The notes: a model not told the origin generated them from the letters alone. Shown: positions 1 to 6,721, numbered from the stretch's first letter. The stretch: DNA of 8,431 nt from JADKCL01 sp046050405 (GCA_046050405.1 JBJOPY010000086.1:1-8431), one strand, 5' to 3'. Program-made: numbers and translations.

Positions 1-229
1 ACTTCGAGTAGCCCCGGATGGCCTCCTCCCAGTTTTCAGCCTTCTCCAGCCGGGGATCGAGCTGCCTCGCCTCGTAGGCGAACTTGTCATTGAGGAACTT
101 GTACAGGAACACCTGGGTGATGATCTTGAACTCGTTGCCGTCATTGCCCAGGCCATGGTTCGCGCAGACGCTCTTCAGCTCGTCGATCAGGGCTTTCGTG
201 TTGCGTTCGAATTCCATTGTTTTGTTCAT
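1..229 (-). CDS. hsdM: Type I restriction-modification DNA methylase subunit HsdM, N-terminal fragment (runs off left edge)
   Basis: Only the first 76 codons are in the window. They begin MNKTMEFERNTKALIDELK and continue through a helical segment containing CANHGLGNDGNEFKII and FLYKFLNDKFAYE. I recognise this as the N-terminal helical domain of the type I methylase subunit, which methylates adenine in the hemimethylated recognition site and, with HsdS and HsdR, forms the restriction complex. The catalytic NPPF/NPPY motif and SAM-binding region lie outside the window. The start could be at 229 or at the second Met at 217. Neither has a Shine-Dalgarno sequence; the A-rich stretch before 217 slightly favours that one. 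The gene lies 154 nt downstream of the HUH transposase-like gene, on the same strand as hsdR, so it is probably the third cistron of one operon. Family assignment rests on motif memory and on the hsdR neighbour. Confidence 0.88.
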   Translation of the reverse strand, partial: MNKTMEFERNTKALIDELKSVCANHGLGNDGNEFKIITQVFLYKFLNDKFAYEARQLDPRLEKAENWEEAIRGYSK

Positions 230-288
230 GCCGTGTGATTTCAGGTTGCGGGGTGGATGGGGAATGGCCATAAGGGGTTGTCCGGCTT

Positions 289-367
289 CGGAGGGGCCGC
301 CTCCGCGGGGCCAGGCTCCTGCCGCCGGGATCGCTGGAGGGCGCCTCCCGGGCCTGGAGGGGAGGCC
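289..367. repeat. Cluster of short GGAGG/CCTCC inverted repeats between the transposase-like gene and hsdM
   Basis: Three perfect short stems lie within 79 nt of the gap: CGGAGG/CCTCCG (289-294 with 300-305, loop GGCCG), GGAGG/CCTCC (336-340 with 344-348, loop GCG) and GGCCT/AGGCC (351-355 with 363-367). The CCTCC at 344-348 can also pair with the GGAGG at 356-360, so alternative folds exist. REP elements, the partners of REP-associated tyrosine transposases, are short palindromes with a GTAG or GGAG foot. The resemblance is suggestive only, because GC-rich DNA forms such stems easily. They could equally be structure in the operon mRNA leading into hsdM. Confidence 0.4.
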
Positions 368-383
368 ATTTCCGCAGGACGGC

Positions 384-866
384 TCATTCTGGTTCGGCGC
401 CGGTGTCCTCGTCGATCCATTCGAAGACATGCCTGTTCTTGAGGTCCAGGCCATGCTCCAGCAGCAGTGCCGCGTACTCCTCCCGGAAGGAATGGTGGCG
501 GTGGTGCTCCTTCTGGCCCTCGATGTAGGCGACCACCTGGGCCAGGGAGGAATGGCTGCAGGAGAATGCAGCGAACCCTTCCTGCCATTGGAAGTCATAC
601 TTGGTGAGCCGCCTGTCCTGCACATAGTTGTTGCTGTACCGCTTGATCTCCCGCACCATGTCCGAGACGCACCAGGTGGGCTTCAGCCCGACCAGGACAT
701 GGAGATGGTCCGGCATGCCGTTGATGGCATGGATCTTCAGCTCCCGCATGGCGCTGGTCTCGACGATGTACTTGTGGAACTCCTGCTCCCATGCCGGGAG
801 GATGAGGCTGTTCTTGCCCTTCACCCCGAAGACGGCATGGACATAGATCTGTGAATAGGTACTCAT
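384..866 (-). CDS. IS200/RAYT-like single-domain HUH (Y1) transposase embedded in the restriction operon
   Basis: This 160-residue protein has the layout of a Y1_Tnp (IS200/IS605 TnpA-like) single-strand nuclease. The HUH metal-binding motif is in MPDHLHVLV (His54, His56), preceded by HAING. The presumed nucleophile is Tyr114 in VVAYIEGQKEHH, with Gln118 four residues on as the likely third metal ligand. FQWQEGFAAFS (about 92-102) is typical of Bacteroidota members of the family. All key residues are present and the length is normal, so the protein looks intact. Such enzymes cut and rejoin single-stranded DNA at hairpins. Its ATG (866-864) overlaps the hsdR TGA (865-863) as ATGA, which implies translational coupling. 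No accessory TnpB gene is present. GC-rich codon use matches the neighbours by eye, so there is no sign of recent arrival. It may be a domesticated RAYT-like protein; a transposase of the IS200 type is the conservative call. Confidence 0.9.
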   Translation of the reverse strand: MSTYSQIYVHAVFGVKGKNSLILPAWEQEFHKYIVETSAMRELKIHAINGMPDHLHVLVGLKPTWCVSDMVREIKRYSNNYVQDRRLTKYDFQWQEGFAAFSCSHSSLAQVVAYIEGQKEHHRHHSFREEYAALLLEHGLDLKNRHVFEWIDEDTGAEPE

Positions 867-3800
867 GATGCGATTTTATCGTTGTATTCATTCATATATT
901 CCCGCAGGACCATCCTTTGGATGGCCAGTGAGCGCTCGGCATCCAGCGGGAAGCCAGCAATGTTCTTGAGATGGGTGACCACCAGGCGCCCGATCAATTT
1001 TTCCATGTAGTGCTCGTTCTCCAGTAGGCTTTCGTTCTGGTAGATCTGTTCATCCAGGGCTTGCTTCAGGCCCTGGAGGGCCTGGACGAGCTGGCTCTCG
1101 CTGTCCTTCAGGGGTGCCTGCTCCAGGAGCCGCTTGTGGATGCGGGCGTACTTGGCATCGTTGGCATACTTCTCCCGGAGCAGCCGGTTCCTGCGTTCCA
1201 GCTCCTGGGCCCGGCGGTGGATCCCCTCCAGGGTCCGGATATTGGCCTCCATCTCCCTCTTGGAAGTCTCGCTCAGGTTCTTCTGCTTGAACAGCCGCTC
1301 CAGCTCCTCCTTGAGGGAGATGAAGTCGGGGTCGCGGGGGTCATAATTGCCCCCCAGGACCTGCCGCGTGTGTTTCAGGATGTCCCTGAGCCGGTCGGCG
1401 ATCACCATTTCCGCCTCCCCCAGCTTCTCGAAGGTGAAGACCACCTCCTCCAGGGCGATGTTCAGCAGCTGGACGGTCTCCGTGTGGTTCGCCAGTGCCT
1501 CCCGGGTGTTGATCAGGGCGAGGCGGTGGTCGGCCTCCCGCGCCAGCAGGGTCAATTTCTGGAAATCCAGGAGCGCCAGCATCCCATGATGCCCGGACAG
1601 CCGGATGAGGTGGTACAGGTCCCGGGCGTCGTTCAGGGCCTTGGCCAGTTCCTGCATGGTCTTCCGATCGTTGATCTGGGAGATCTGCCGCGAGAACTCC
1701 TCCGCATTGGCGGTGTCATACCGGGCCAGGACGTCCTGGACGGCCCGTATTTCCTGGCCGATCTCCTCCGGGGTCTTGAAGAGGCTCGAGTAGTGCTGCA
1801 GCTCATCGCCCAGCTCGCTCCGCAGCTCGTCATAGTAGTCGCGGTTCGTCTTGTCGAATTCCTGCTGGATGTCCGCGAAATCCACGACATAGCCGTATTT
1901 GAAATTCCGGTAGGTGCGGTTCACACGGGTGAGGGCCTGCAGGAGGTTGTGGGCCTTGATCTTCCGGAGCAGGTAGAGCTTCTTCAGCCGGGGGGCGTCG
2001 AAGCCGGTGATGAGCATGTTATAGACGAAGAGGATGTCAATCTTGCCGGCCTTGAACTCCTCGATGCGGGCCTCCCGGTCCTCCTTGGTGCCGGCATCGT
2101 GCAGGATCAGCGCCGAGGACTGCACGCCGGACAGTTCCCTCGCAGGCGCATGGAAGTCCCTGCCGGGCTCGGCAGCCATGAACATGCCGGGCTCCGCCTC
2201 CAGGGCCCCGCCGGGGGGGCGGGAGGCGGCCCGCCGGGCGTCGAAGATCTCCTGCAGCCGCTCCGCCTGCTCGCTGGAGTCGCAGATCACCATCGCGCCG
2301 ATGCTGCGGTCACCCAGGATGGCCCTGGACCGGTCCAGGTCGCGGAGGATGTAATCCAGGAGGGGCTCCACGAACCTCGGATGTGCGAACACATGCCTCC
2401 TGTCGCCCTCTCCCTCCGGTATCCGGATCTCCTCCAGCGCCTGCCGCAGCTGGAACCGGTAGCCGGTTTCGATTTCCTCGCGGATCAGCCGCAGGGTGTA
2501 GCCGTCGGCGATCGAGGCGTTGTAATAGTATTTGTGGATGTAATCCCCGAAGACCGCCCTCGAATTGTTGCCCTTCCCCAGCAGCGGGGTTCCGGTCAGC
2601 CCGATCTGGATGGCCTGGGTGTCCGATTCGTTCAGGTTGGCGAGGAAGCTGCCCCGGGGATGGTAGCTGCGGTGCACCTCGTCCAGGAAATACACCCGCT
2701 GGATCTGGACCCCATAGTCCTTAGGGCTGACGACGTCCGGGTCCTCCTGGAACTTCTGGATGTTCACCACCGTGATCTCCGGCCTGCCGGAGCTGTTGTG
2801 CAGCGCGGTGGTCTCCCGGAGATCCCTCAGGAACTCGTCCCGGGATTGGACACTGTGGACGACCAGTCCCCGGGCCTTGAACTCCCGCCCCGCCTGGACG
2901 AGGAGGTCCAGCCTGTCCACGATGAAGTAGAACTTGGGGATGGTGCCCCGGTCGCTGAAGTAGCGGGTCAGGTACCTGACATTGTAATAGGCCAGGGCGG
3001 TCTTGCCGCTGCCCTGTGTATGCCAGATGATCCCCTTCCTGGCACCCTCGTCCAGCCGGCGCCGGATCGCCAGGGTCGCGAAGAGCTGGGGATAGCGCAT
3101 GACATGCTTCTCGAGCCCGCTCCCGGACTTCACATAGGCGATGGCATACTGCAGCAGGAAGGCCAGCCTCCGGGGCTGGAACAGCGAGGTGCAGATCCGG
3201 TGAGTGGGGGTGTCCGGATCCCGGTTGGTGCGGAACTCCGGCGCGTTCCGGATGATCACCAGGTTGTTGTCCTTCAAGACCGCCGCGATGGTTTCCTCCG
3301 ACTCGGGCGAGAGGAGCTGCGAGCGGTCGAACTCCTCCTCCTCCCGGAAGTAATTCAGCTTCACGTCGCCGTAGGCCGGGGTGGCATAGAAGGCGCCCTG
3401 CAAGGGCTGCAGGCCGTCCCCGGCATATTCCATGTTGTTCGAGAACACCATGAGCTGGGTGATGTGGATGAACTTCCGGAACTTCTTGTTCCCGAACCGG
3501 GACTGGATGCGCTTGTATTCCGCCTGGATGCCGTCGGGATTGTTGGGCTTCTTGACTTCGATGAAGGCCAGGGGGAGGCCATTGACCAGCAGGGTGATGT
3601 CCGGCCTGAACTCCTCGTCCCCGTTCCTGCAGGGCAGCTCCGTCACCACGTGCAATTGGTTCCTGCTGAAGTCATCGAAGTCGATGAGGGTGTGCCCGGA
3701 GGTCTGGGTGAGCATCTCGTGGAAGGCCCTCCCGAGGTCCTCATTGTCCAGGGCCAGGTGGATCCGCCTCAGGAGGGCCTGGAGATCATCGGCGGTCATG

Positions 3801-3979
3801 CCGGGATGGAGCCGCTGCATGCTCTCCGCGAAGATCTCGGTAAAGATGTTGGTCGCGGGGTCCCACTTGGCCTTTGACAAGGGCAGGTACGAATAGCCCA
3901 GCCTGCACAGATGCAGGATGGCAGGGATTTTCACTCTTGCGTTCTCGTTGAATACCATTCCATTCATCTCTGTTGCCAT
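863..3979 (-). CDS. hsdR: Type I restriction endonuclease, motor and nuclease subunit HsdR
   Basis: HsdR translocates DNA by ATP hydrolysis and cuts unmethylated DNA within the HsdR-HsdM-HsdS complex. Numbered from the chosen start (1038 residues), the order is: an N-terminal PD-(D/E)xK nuclease with FRPDITLL (Asp127) and FIEVKKP (Glu141, Lys143); Walker A TQGSGKT (321-327); DEVH Walker B (433-436); GLTGTP motif III (460-465); TGFD (658-661); and QALTRVNRTYR motif VI (from 681). A charged helical C-terminal region of about 330 residues follows, as expected for the part that docks on the methylase. Length is normal and all motifs are intact. A longer reading would start at 4018, but the ATG at 3979 has a purine-rich site 10 nt upstream and fits the usual N-terminus (FNENARVKIPAILHLCRLGY). 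An Ala/Pro/Gly-rich linker lies at about 582-620. The stop codon overlaps the next gene's start. Confidence 0.96.
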   Translation of the reverse strand: MATEMNGMVFNENARVKIPAILHLCRLGYSYLPLSKAKWDPATNIFTEIFAESMQRLHPGMTADDLQALLRRIHLALDNEDLGRAFHEMLTQTSGHTLIDFDDFSRNQLHVVTELPCRNGDEEFRPDITLLVNGLPLAFIEVKKPNNPDGIQAEYKRIQSRFGNKKFRKFIHITQLMVFSNNMEYAGDGLQPLQGAFYATPAYGDVKLNYFREEEEFDRSQLLSPESEETIAAVLKDNNLVIIRNAPEFRTNRDPDTPTHRICTSLFQPRRLAFLLQYAIAYVKSGSGLEKHVMRYPQLFATLAIRRRLDEGARKGIIWHTQGSGKTALAYYNVRYLTRYFSDRGTIPKFYFIVDRLDLLVQAGREFKARGLVVHSVQSRDEFLRDLRETTALHNSSGRPEITVVNIQKFQEDPDVVSPKDYGVQIQRVYFLDEVHRSYHPRGSFLANLNESDTQAIQIGLTGTPLLGKGNNSRAVFGDYIHKYYYNASIADGYTLRLIREEIETGYRFQLRQALEEIRIPEGEGDRRHVFAHPRFVEPLLDYILRDLDRSRAILGDRSIGAMVICDSSEQAERLQEIFDARRAASRPPGGALEAEPGMFMAAEPGRDFHAPARELSGVQSSALILHDAGTKEDREARIEEFKAGKIDILFVYNMLITGFDAPRLKKLYLLRKIKAHNLLQALTRVNRTYRNFKYGYVVDFADIQQEFDKTNRDYYDELRSELGDELQHYSSLFKTPEEIGQEIRAVQDVLARYDTANAEEFSRQISQINDRKTMQELAKALNDARDLYHLIRLSGHHGMLALLDFQKLTLLAREADHRLALINTREALANHTETVQLLNIALEEVVFTFEKLGEAEMVIADRLRDILKHTRQVLGGNYDPRDPDFISLKEELERLFKQKNLSETSKREMEANIRTLEGIHRRAQELERRNRLLREKYANDAKYARIHKRLLEQAPLKDSESQLVQALQGLKQALDEQIYQNESLLENEHYMEKLIGRLVVTHLKNIAGFPLDAERSLAIQRMVLREYMNEYNDKIAS

Positions 3980-3989
3980 TCCCAGAAAT

Positions 3990-3999
3990 CCTTCCTTCC
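3990..3999 (-). promoter_or_regulatory. Purine-rich ribosome-binding site of hsdR
   Basis: The minus strand reads GGAAGGAAGG here, ending 10 nt before the ATG at 3979. It is the clearest Shine-Dalgarno-like sequence in the window and favours 3979 over the in-frame ATG at 4018 (no such site) and over 3967 or 3958. Confidence 0.5.
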
Positions 4000-4282
4000 C
4001 GGGGAGTTGCCTCCCCATGCGCCTGCGTGGTGGCCGGGTTCATGGATGGAAGCCGCATGGGCCGGCCCTCCATTTCAAACCCCTCCGCCCTCGGCATCCT
4101 CCTAGGACCTGGCAGCTGTCTTCCCCCCTTTTCCATCCCTTCTGCGCTTGAAGTCCCCCCTCCCTGCAGGTTCCGCCGCTTCCCTTCCCGACCCGCTGCC
4201 TTCCGTCCAGGGAGGATTGGGGCCACTCCCCCTCCGCGCCTCCGGATTGCAGCGGTCTGGAATCCCCTGCGGGAAACCTCGT

Positions 4283-4290
4283 CAAAAGTA
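4283..4290 (-). promoter_or_regulatory. Perfect TAnnTTTG (-7-like) element facing hsdR
   Basis: The minus strand reads TACTTTTG, an exact match to the Bacteroidota -7 consensus TAnnTTTG and the only one in this gap. It lies in a locally AT-richer stretch and would give a leader of roughly 300 nt before the hsdR ATG at 3979. No TTTG -33 box is visible 19-21 nt upstream, which weakens the call. Confidence 0.35.
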
Positions 4291-4377
4291 CTTCTTATCG
4301 GGGATTTTTTGAGGGTCCCGGGGAAAGTTTTCCGCCCCTTGGGGCCGGCGTCCGGGTTCATGCCGTCCAAGCCCGGC

Positions 4378-4408
4378 CCAGACAGGAGCCTCCCCGGCCC
4401 CTGTCTGG
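4378..4408. repeat. Perfect 9-bp inverted repeat downstream of the nucleoside transporter
   Basis: CCAGACAGG (4378-4386) is exactly complementary to CCTGTCTGG (4400-4408) around a 13-nt spacer. It lies 60-90 nt after the transporter stop, so it could be the 3' end or termination structure of that transcript. No T-tract follows on either strand, so it is not a standard intrinsic terminator. Confidence 0.55.
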
Positions 4409-4432
4409 ATGCGCGGAGGAGATCGTCACGGG

Positions 4433-4448
4433 GCCCTGCCAGCAGGGC
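4433..4448. repeat. 6-bp hairpin just after the nucleoside transporter stop codon
   Basis: GCCCTG (4433-4438) and CAGGGC (4443-4448) form a perfect stem with a 4-nt loop about 20 nt past the TAG at 4468-4470. There is no T-tract on the minus strand. With the repeat at 4378-4408 it may form the 3' structure of the transporter mRNA. Confidence 0.4.
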
Positions 4449-4467
4449 GCCCGCAGAAGGGACGACC

Positions 4468-6021
4468 CTAGAAGAGGATTCCCGCGATCGTCGCGGAGAG
4501 GTAGGAGGCCAGGGTGCCGCCGAGCAAGGCCTTCATCCCCAGCCGGGCAAGGTCGGCCCTGCGCTCGGGCACCAGTGCGCCGATCCCCCCGATCTGTATC
4601 CCGATGCTGCAGAAATTGGCAAAGCCGCAGATGGCAAAGCTGGTGATCATCAGTCCCTTCTCGGTGACGAGGGGGACAGCATGGCTGGTCATGTTCCGGA
4701 AGGCGATGAATTCGTTGATCGTCAGTTTCTGGCCGAGGAGGGTGGCTGCACTGCCGAGGTCCTGTGCGGGGATGCCCATGCACCAGGCGACCGGGTAGAA
4801 GAGCTTCCCGAAGATCCAGTCCAGGGAGACCGCCGGATGGATGAGGCCCAGGAGTGCATTGACCATGGCCATGAGGGCGATGAAGGCGATGAGGAGGGCG
4901 AGTACGTTCATGGAGATCTTGAGGCCTTCGGTGGCACCGAGGGCGACCGCATCCAGGAGATTGGTGTATTCGGTCTTGACCTGCATCCTGACCTTGCCCA
5001 TCGTCTGGCTGGGCTCGGTCTCCGGGAGGAGGATCTTGGAGATGACGAGGGCGCCCGGGGCTGCCATCAGGCTCGCTGCCAGCAGGTACTCTGCCTTCGC
5101 ACCGAAGCCCACATAGACGATCAGGATGCCCCCCGCGATGCAGGCGAGGCTGCCGGTCATGGAGGCGAGCAGTTCACTCCGGGTCATCCCTGCCAGGTAG
5201 GGCCGGATCATGACCTGGGCCTCGATCTGGCCGACGAATGCACTGGCGACATTGCTCAGCGCCTCCGCCCCGCTGACCCGCATGACGGCGTTCATCGCCC
5301 GGGCGAGGAGGTTCACGCAGGCCTGCATCACCCCCAGGTGGTAGAGGATGGCGACCAGGGAGCAGACCAGGATGATGGTGGCGGTGATGTTGAAGGCGAA
5401 GACAAATGCACCGGGGGCGCGGTAATCGGCGGCGGGCTCGTCATACCTGTCGCGGTGGGCGGTCAGGATGGCGGCGGCCCTGGCATTCTCCGGGCCATAG
5501 AACGCTGCCATGGCAGCCGAATCCGGCCGTATCCTGGCCATTTCCGCCAGGCGGCGGCCAAAGGCACCCCCCCTGCCGACCACGCCGGTGTCCACCCCTG
5601 CGGCCATGAGTGTCGCCACCACCGGGGGCGGCGCGGCCTGGACATGGGCCATCGCCAGCTGCACGGCGTGCAGGCTGGAGGCCGCCTCGGCCTCGGGGAT
5701 CCCATTGTCCATGAGGATCGCCATGGAGAGGGTGGAGTCTGCCGCTGCACCCCGGATGCCGGGGCTTGTCGCAAGGCCGCCATAGACGAAGTCGGCCCCT
5801 GACTTGGCAAAATGCTCGATTTGCTGCATCCCACTGCCCAGGAACTGGAAGAACTGCGTCACCGGCCTGACCTTCAGGACCAGCACCGCCAGCAGGACCT
5901 GCAGGGCGATGCCGCTGAGCACCAGCCGCAGGTTGATCTTGCGCCGGTTGTTGGAAAACAAGACCGCGATCCCGAGGATCACCGCGACGCCGATCAGGCC
6001 CGTCCATCTTTCCATTGCCAT
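4468..6021 (-). CDS. Concentrative nucleoside transporter, CNT/NupC family, with a long insertion
   Basis: This 517-residue inner-membrane protein matches the CNT family, which imports nucleosides with Na+ or H+. It opens with a hydrophobic segment (about 7-22), NNRRKINLR and a second helix. The core carries GAFVFAF and ILYHLGVMQ (204-233), SGAEALSNVASAFVGQIEA (250-268), MIRPYL, the GGILIVYVG helix, INEF (435-438) and the signature GFANFCSIGIQIGG (466-479). Expected ligand residues of CNT structures appear kept: Gln265 and Glu267 in GQIEA, Glu437, Asn469 and Ser472, judged without an alignment. Where the classical motif is GQTEAP, this protein has GQIEAQ. Residues about 82-203, between FVYGG and GAFVFAF, are extra compared with the roughly 400-residue NupC. 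An in-frame TAA lies just upstream of the ATG at 6021; 6015 is an alternative start. No Shine-Dalgarno sequence is seen. Substrate preference cannot be read from the sequence. Confidence 0.93.
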   Translation of the reverse strand: MAMERWTGLIGVAVILGIAVLFSNNRRKINLRLVLSGIALQVLLAVLVLKVRPVTQFFQFLGSGMQQIEHFAKSGADFVYGGLATSPGIRGAAADSTLSMAILMDNGIPEAEAASSLHAVQLAMAHVQAAPPPVVATLMAAGVDTGVVGRGGAFGRRLAEMARIRPDSAAMAAFYGPENARAAAILTAHRDRYDEPAADYRAPGAFVFAFNITATIILVCSLVAILYHLGVMQACVNLLARAMNAVMRVSGAEALSNVASAFVGQIEAQVMIRPYLAGMTRSELLASMTGSLACIAGGILIVYVGFGAKAEYLLAASLMAAPGALVISKILLPETEPSQTMGKVRMQVKTEYTNLLDAVALGATEGLKISMNVLALLIAFIALMAMVNALLGLIHPAVSLDWIFGKLFYPVAWCMGIPAQDLGSAATLLGQKLTINEFIAFRNMTSHAVPLVTEKGLMITSFAICGFANFCSIGIQIGGIGALVPERRADLARLGMKALLGGTLASYLSATIAGILF

Positions 6022-6118
6022 TCTTGATTATGGGGCTAAAGTTACATTGAGACGGCTGCACGGTTTGTTTTTGTTCCATCGAGGGGCGGGTGCGGAGCTC
6101 GGGGCTGGCGTTGGTTAA

Positions 6119-6263
6119 GGGGGCATGGGCCTTGAGGTGGTCTATGCCCCTGATGGGCTGGACAGGTTGATCCACGTGGTTTGCCGCTGAGGGCGGCCTG
6201 CACTCTTCGCCTTCAGAGATGTGCTCGTGCGCTGTGTCCTTGCGTGTGCGTGGCAGAGCGCAC
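6119..6263 (+). other. Three serial RNA-type hairpins (possible structured RNA or leader)
   Basis: Hairpin 1 pairs 6120-6131 with 6139-6150: twelve base pairs including two G-U pairs, with a 7-nt loop. Hairpin 2 pairs 6187-6195 with 6208-6216: nine pairs including one G-U. Hairpin 3 pairs 6227-6233 with 6257-6263 (GTGCGCT/AGCGCAC), and after one mismatch four more pairs continue inward. The G-U pairs in hairpins 1 and 2 become A-C mismatches on the opposite strand, so a plus-strand transcript is slightly favoured. No promoter, terminator or known RNA family is recognised, and GC-rich background raises the chance rate. Confidence 0.3.
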
Positions 6264-6402
6264 AAAGGCATTCAAGGTTCGTTCTACGGTGATTCGGTCG
6301 TTTCCGATCTTAGGATGAAGGTGCCTGCTGACACCCTTCCAAAACGCGGCACAGACCGCCTGAAACCACTGGCAGGGAAACGGCTGCCTTGCTGTTGTCA
6401 TC

Positions 6403-6410
6403 CAAACATA
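6403..6410 (-). promoter_or_regulatory. Perfect TAnnTTTG (-7-like) element facing the nucleoside transporter
   Basis: The minus strand reads TATGTTTG, an exact -7 consensus match. A TTG lies only 16 nt upstream, closer than the usual -33 spacing. If used, the transporter would have a leader of about 375 nt passing through the hairpins at 6119-6263. A closer but imperfect octamer (TAACTTTA, about 6034-6041) is the alternative. Confidence 0.25.
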
Positions 6411-6540
6411 GTCCTCCCGCCACGGGCAATGGGGCACTTTTCGCCCAGATGGCGGGCGTCCTGTGAAAGGATTGGAGGACGAGGGGAGACCGCTGGATGC
6501 GTACACCCGCACCCGATGCCATGGGTTCACCATCCGCGGC

Positions 6541-6578
6541 AAAAAAAAATGCCGGAGCCCCCGGGCGGGGACTCACGG
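6541..6578 (-). terminator. Strong rho-independent terminator on the minus strand, with no gene upstream
   Basis: On the minus strand, GAGTCCCC (6574-6567) pairs with GGGGGCTC (6562-6555) across a GCCC loop: eight pairs, one of them G-U. CCG/CGG (6578-6576 with 6554-6552) extends the base by three pairs past one bulged U. CA and then nine consecutive T residues (6549-6541) follow. This is the textbook stem plus U-tract. On the plus strand the G-U becomes C-A and the A-tract lies on the wrong side, so direction is clear. The nearest possible upstream gene on this strand would lie in 6579-7073, where none is recognised. Confidence 0.75.
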
Positions 6579-6658
6579 CACCAATCAACAGAGAAACGCG
6601 CCCACCCGGTTGGCAGGCTTTGGATAAAAAAGGAAATCTGCGGAGGAGGGGCACAGTG

Positions 6659-6699
6659 CCTTCCCCCTGCTGCGGAGTACTCTCCGCAGCAGGGGAGGG
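6659..6699. repeat. 14-bp perfect hairpin, extendable to about 18 bp
   Basis: CCCCTGCTGCGGAG (6664-6677) is exactly complementary to CTCCGCAGCAGGGG (6682-6695) around a TACT loop. With C6663 bulged, 6659-6662 pairs further with 6696-6699, one pair being T-G. It is the longest inverted repeat seen in the window. A further copy of CTGCGGAG at 6638-6645 could compete for the same arm. No T-tract follows directly, so this is not a simple terminator. It could be the core of an RNA, a REP-like repeat or a protein-binding site. Confidence 0.7.
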
Positions 6700-6707
6700 A
6701 TGCTGGC

Positions 6708-6721
6708 GGGAGCATGCTCCC
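6708..6721. repeat. 14-bp perfect palindrome
   Basis: GGGAGCATGCTCCC is identical on both strands with no spacer, as in binding sites for dimeric DNA-binding proteins. It sits 12 nt from the long hairpin at 6664-6695. Confidence 0.5.

Larger units (their letters stand above)
3980..4467. other. Non-coding gap between the nucleoside transporter 3' end and hsdR
   Basis: About 490 nt without a credible gene. Reading frames through it on both strands have low-complexity Pro/Arg/Gly-rich translations and no family signature. The plus strand of 4100-4200 is strongly pyrimidine-rich, so the hsdR leader would be purine-rich. The gap also holds one candidate promoter element (4283-4290), a GCCCC-TT-GGGGC mini-stem (4334-4345), and two inverted repeats near the transporter stop. 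No tRNA, IS end or attachment site was seen. Confidence 0.6.

Noticed and set aside
84..854. A 256-codon plus-strand frame opposite hsdM and the transposase-like gene
   Set aside because: It is antisense to two genes with clear motifs, and its translation matches nothing familiar.
1061..3877. A 938-codon open frame on the plus strand opposite hsdR
   Set aside because: Its translation is repetitive Leu/Gly/Pro/Val-rich with no family motif, and it lies wholly opposite an intact hsdR. In high-GC genes the opposite strand often stays open because stop codons are rare.
3980..4018. An N-terminal extension of HsdR from the ATG at 4018
   Set aside because: The extra 13 residues are unlike the family, and there is no ribosome-binding site before 4018. 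The purine-rich stretch sits exactly before 3979 instead.
3973..5802. A 609-codon plus-strand frame across the gap and the transporter gene
   Set aside because: It has a Gly/Asp/His-rich shadow-type translation and is opposite the well-supported nucleoside transporter. It shows no start context or recognisable domain.
6034..6041. TAACTTTA as the transporter's -7 element
   Set aside because: It has one mismatch to TAnnTTTG and no -33 box at a plausible distance. It cannot be separated from chance, so it is mentioned only as an alternative.
6213..6542. A 109-codon minus-strand frame downstream of the terminator
   Set aside because: It was considered as a degraded transposase or small protein. 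It has no motif, an unnatural composition and no ribosome-binding site, and its start lies at the end of the T-tract.
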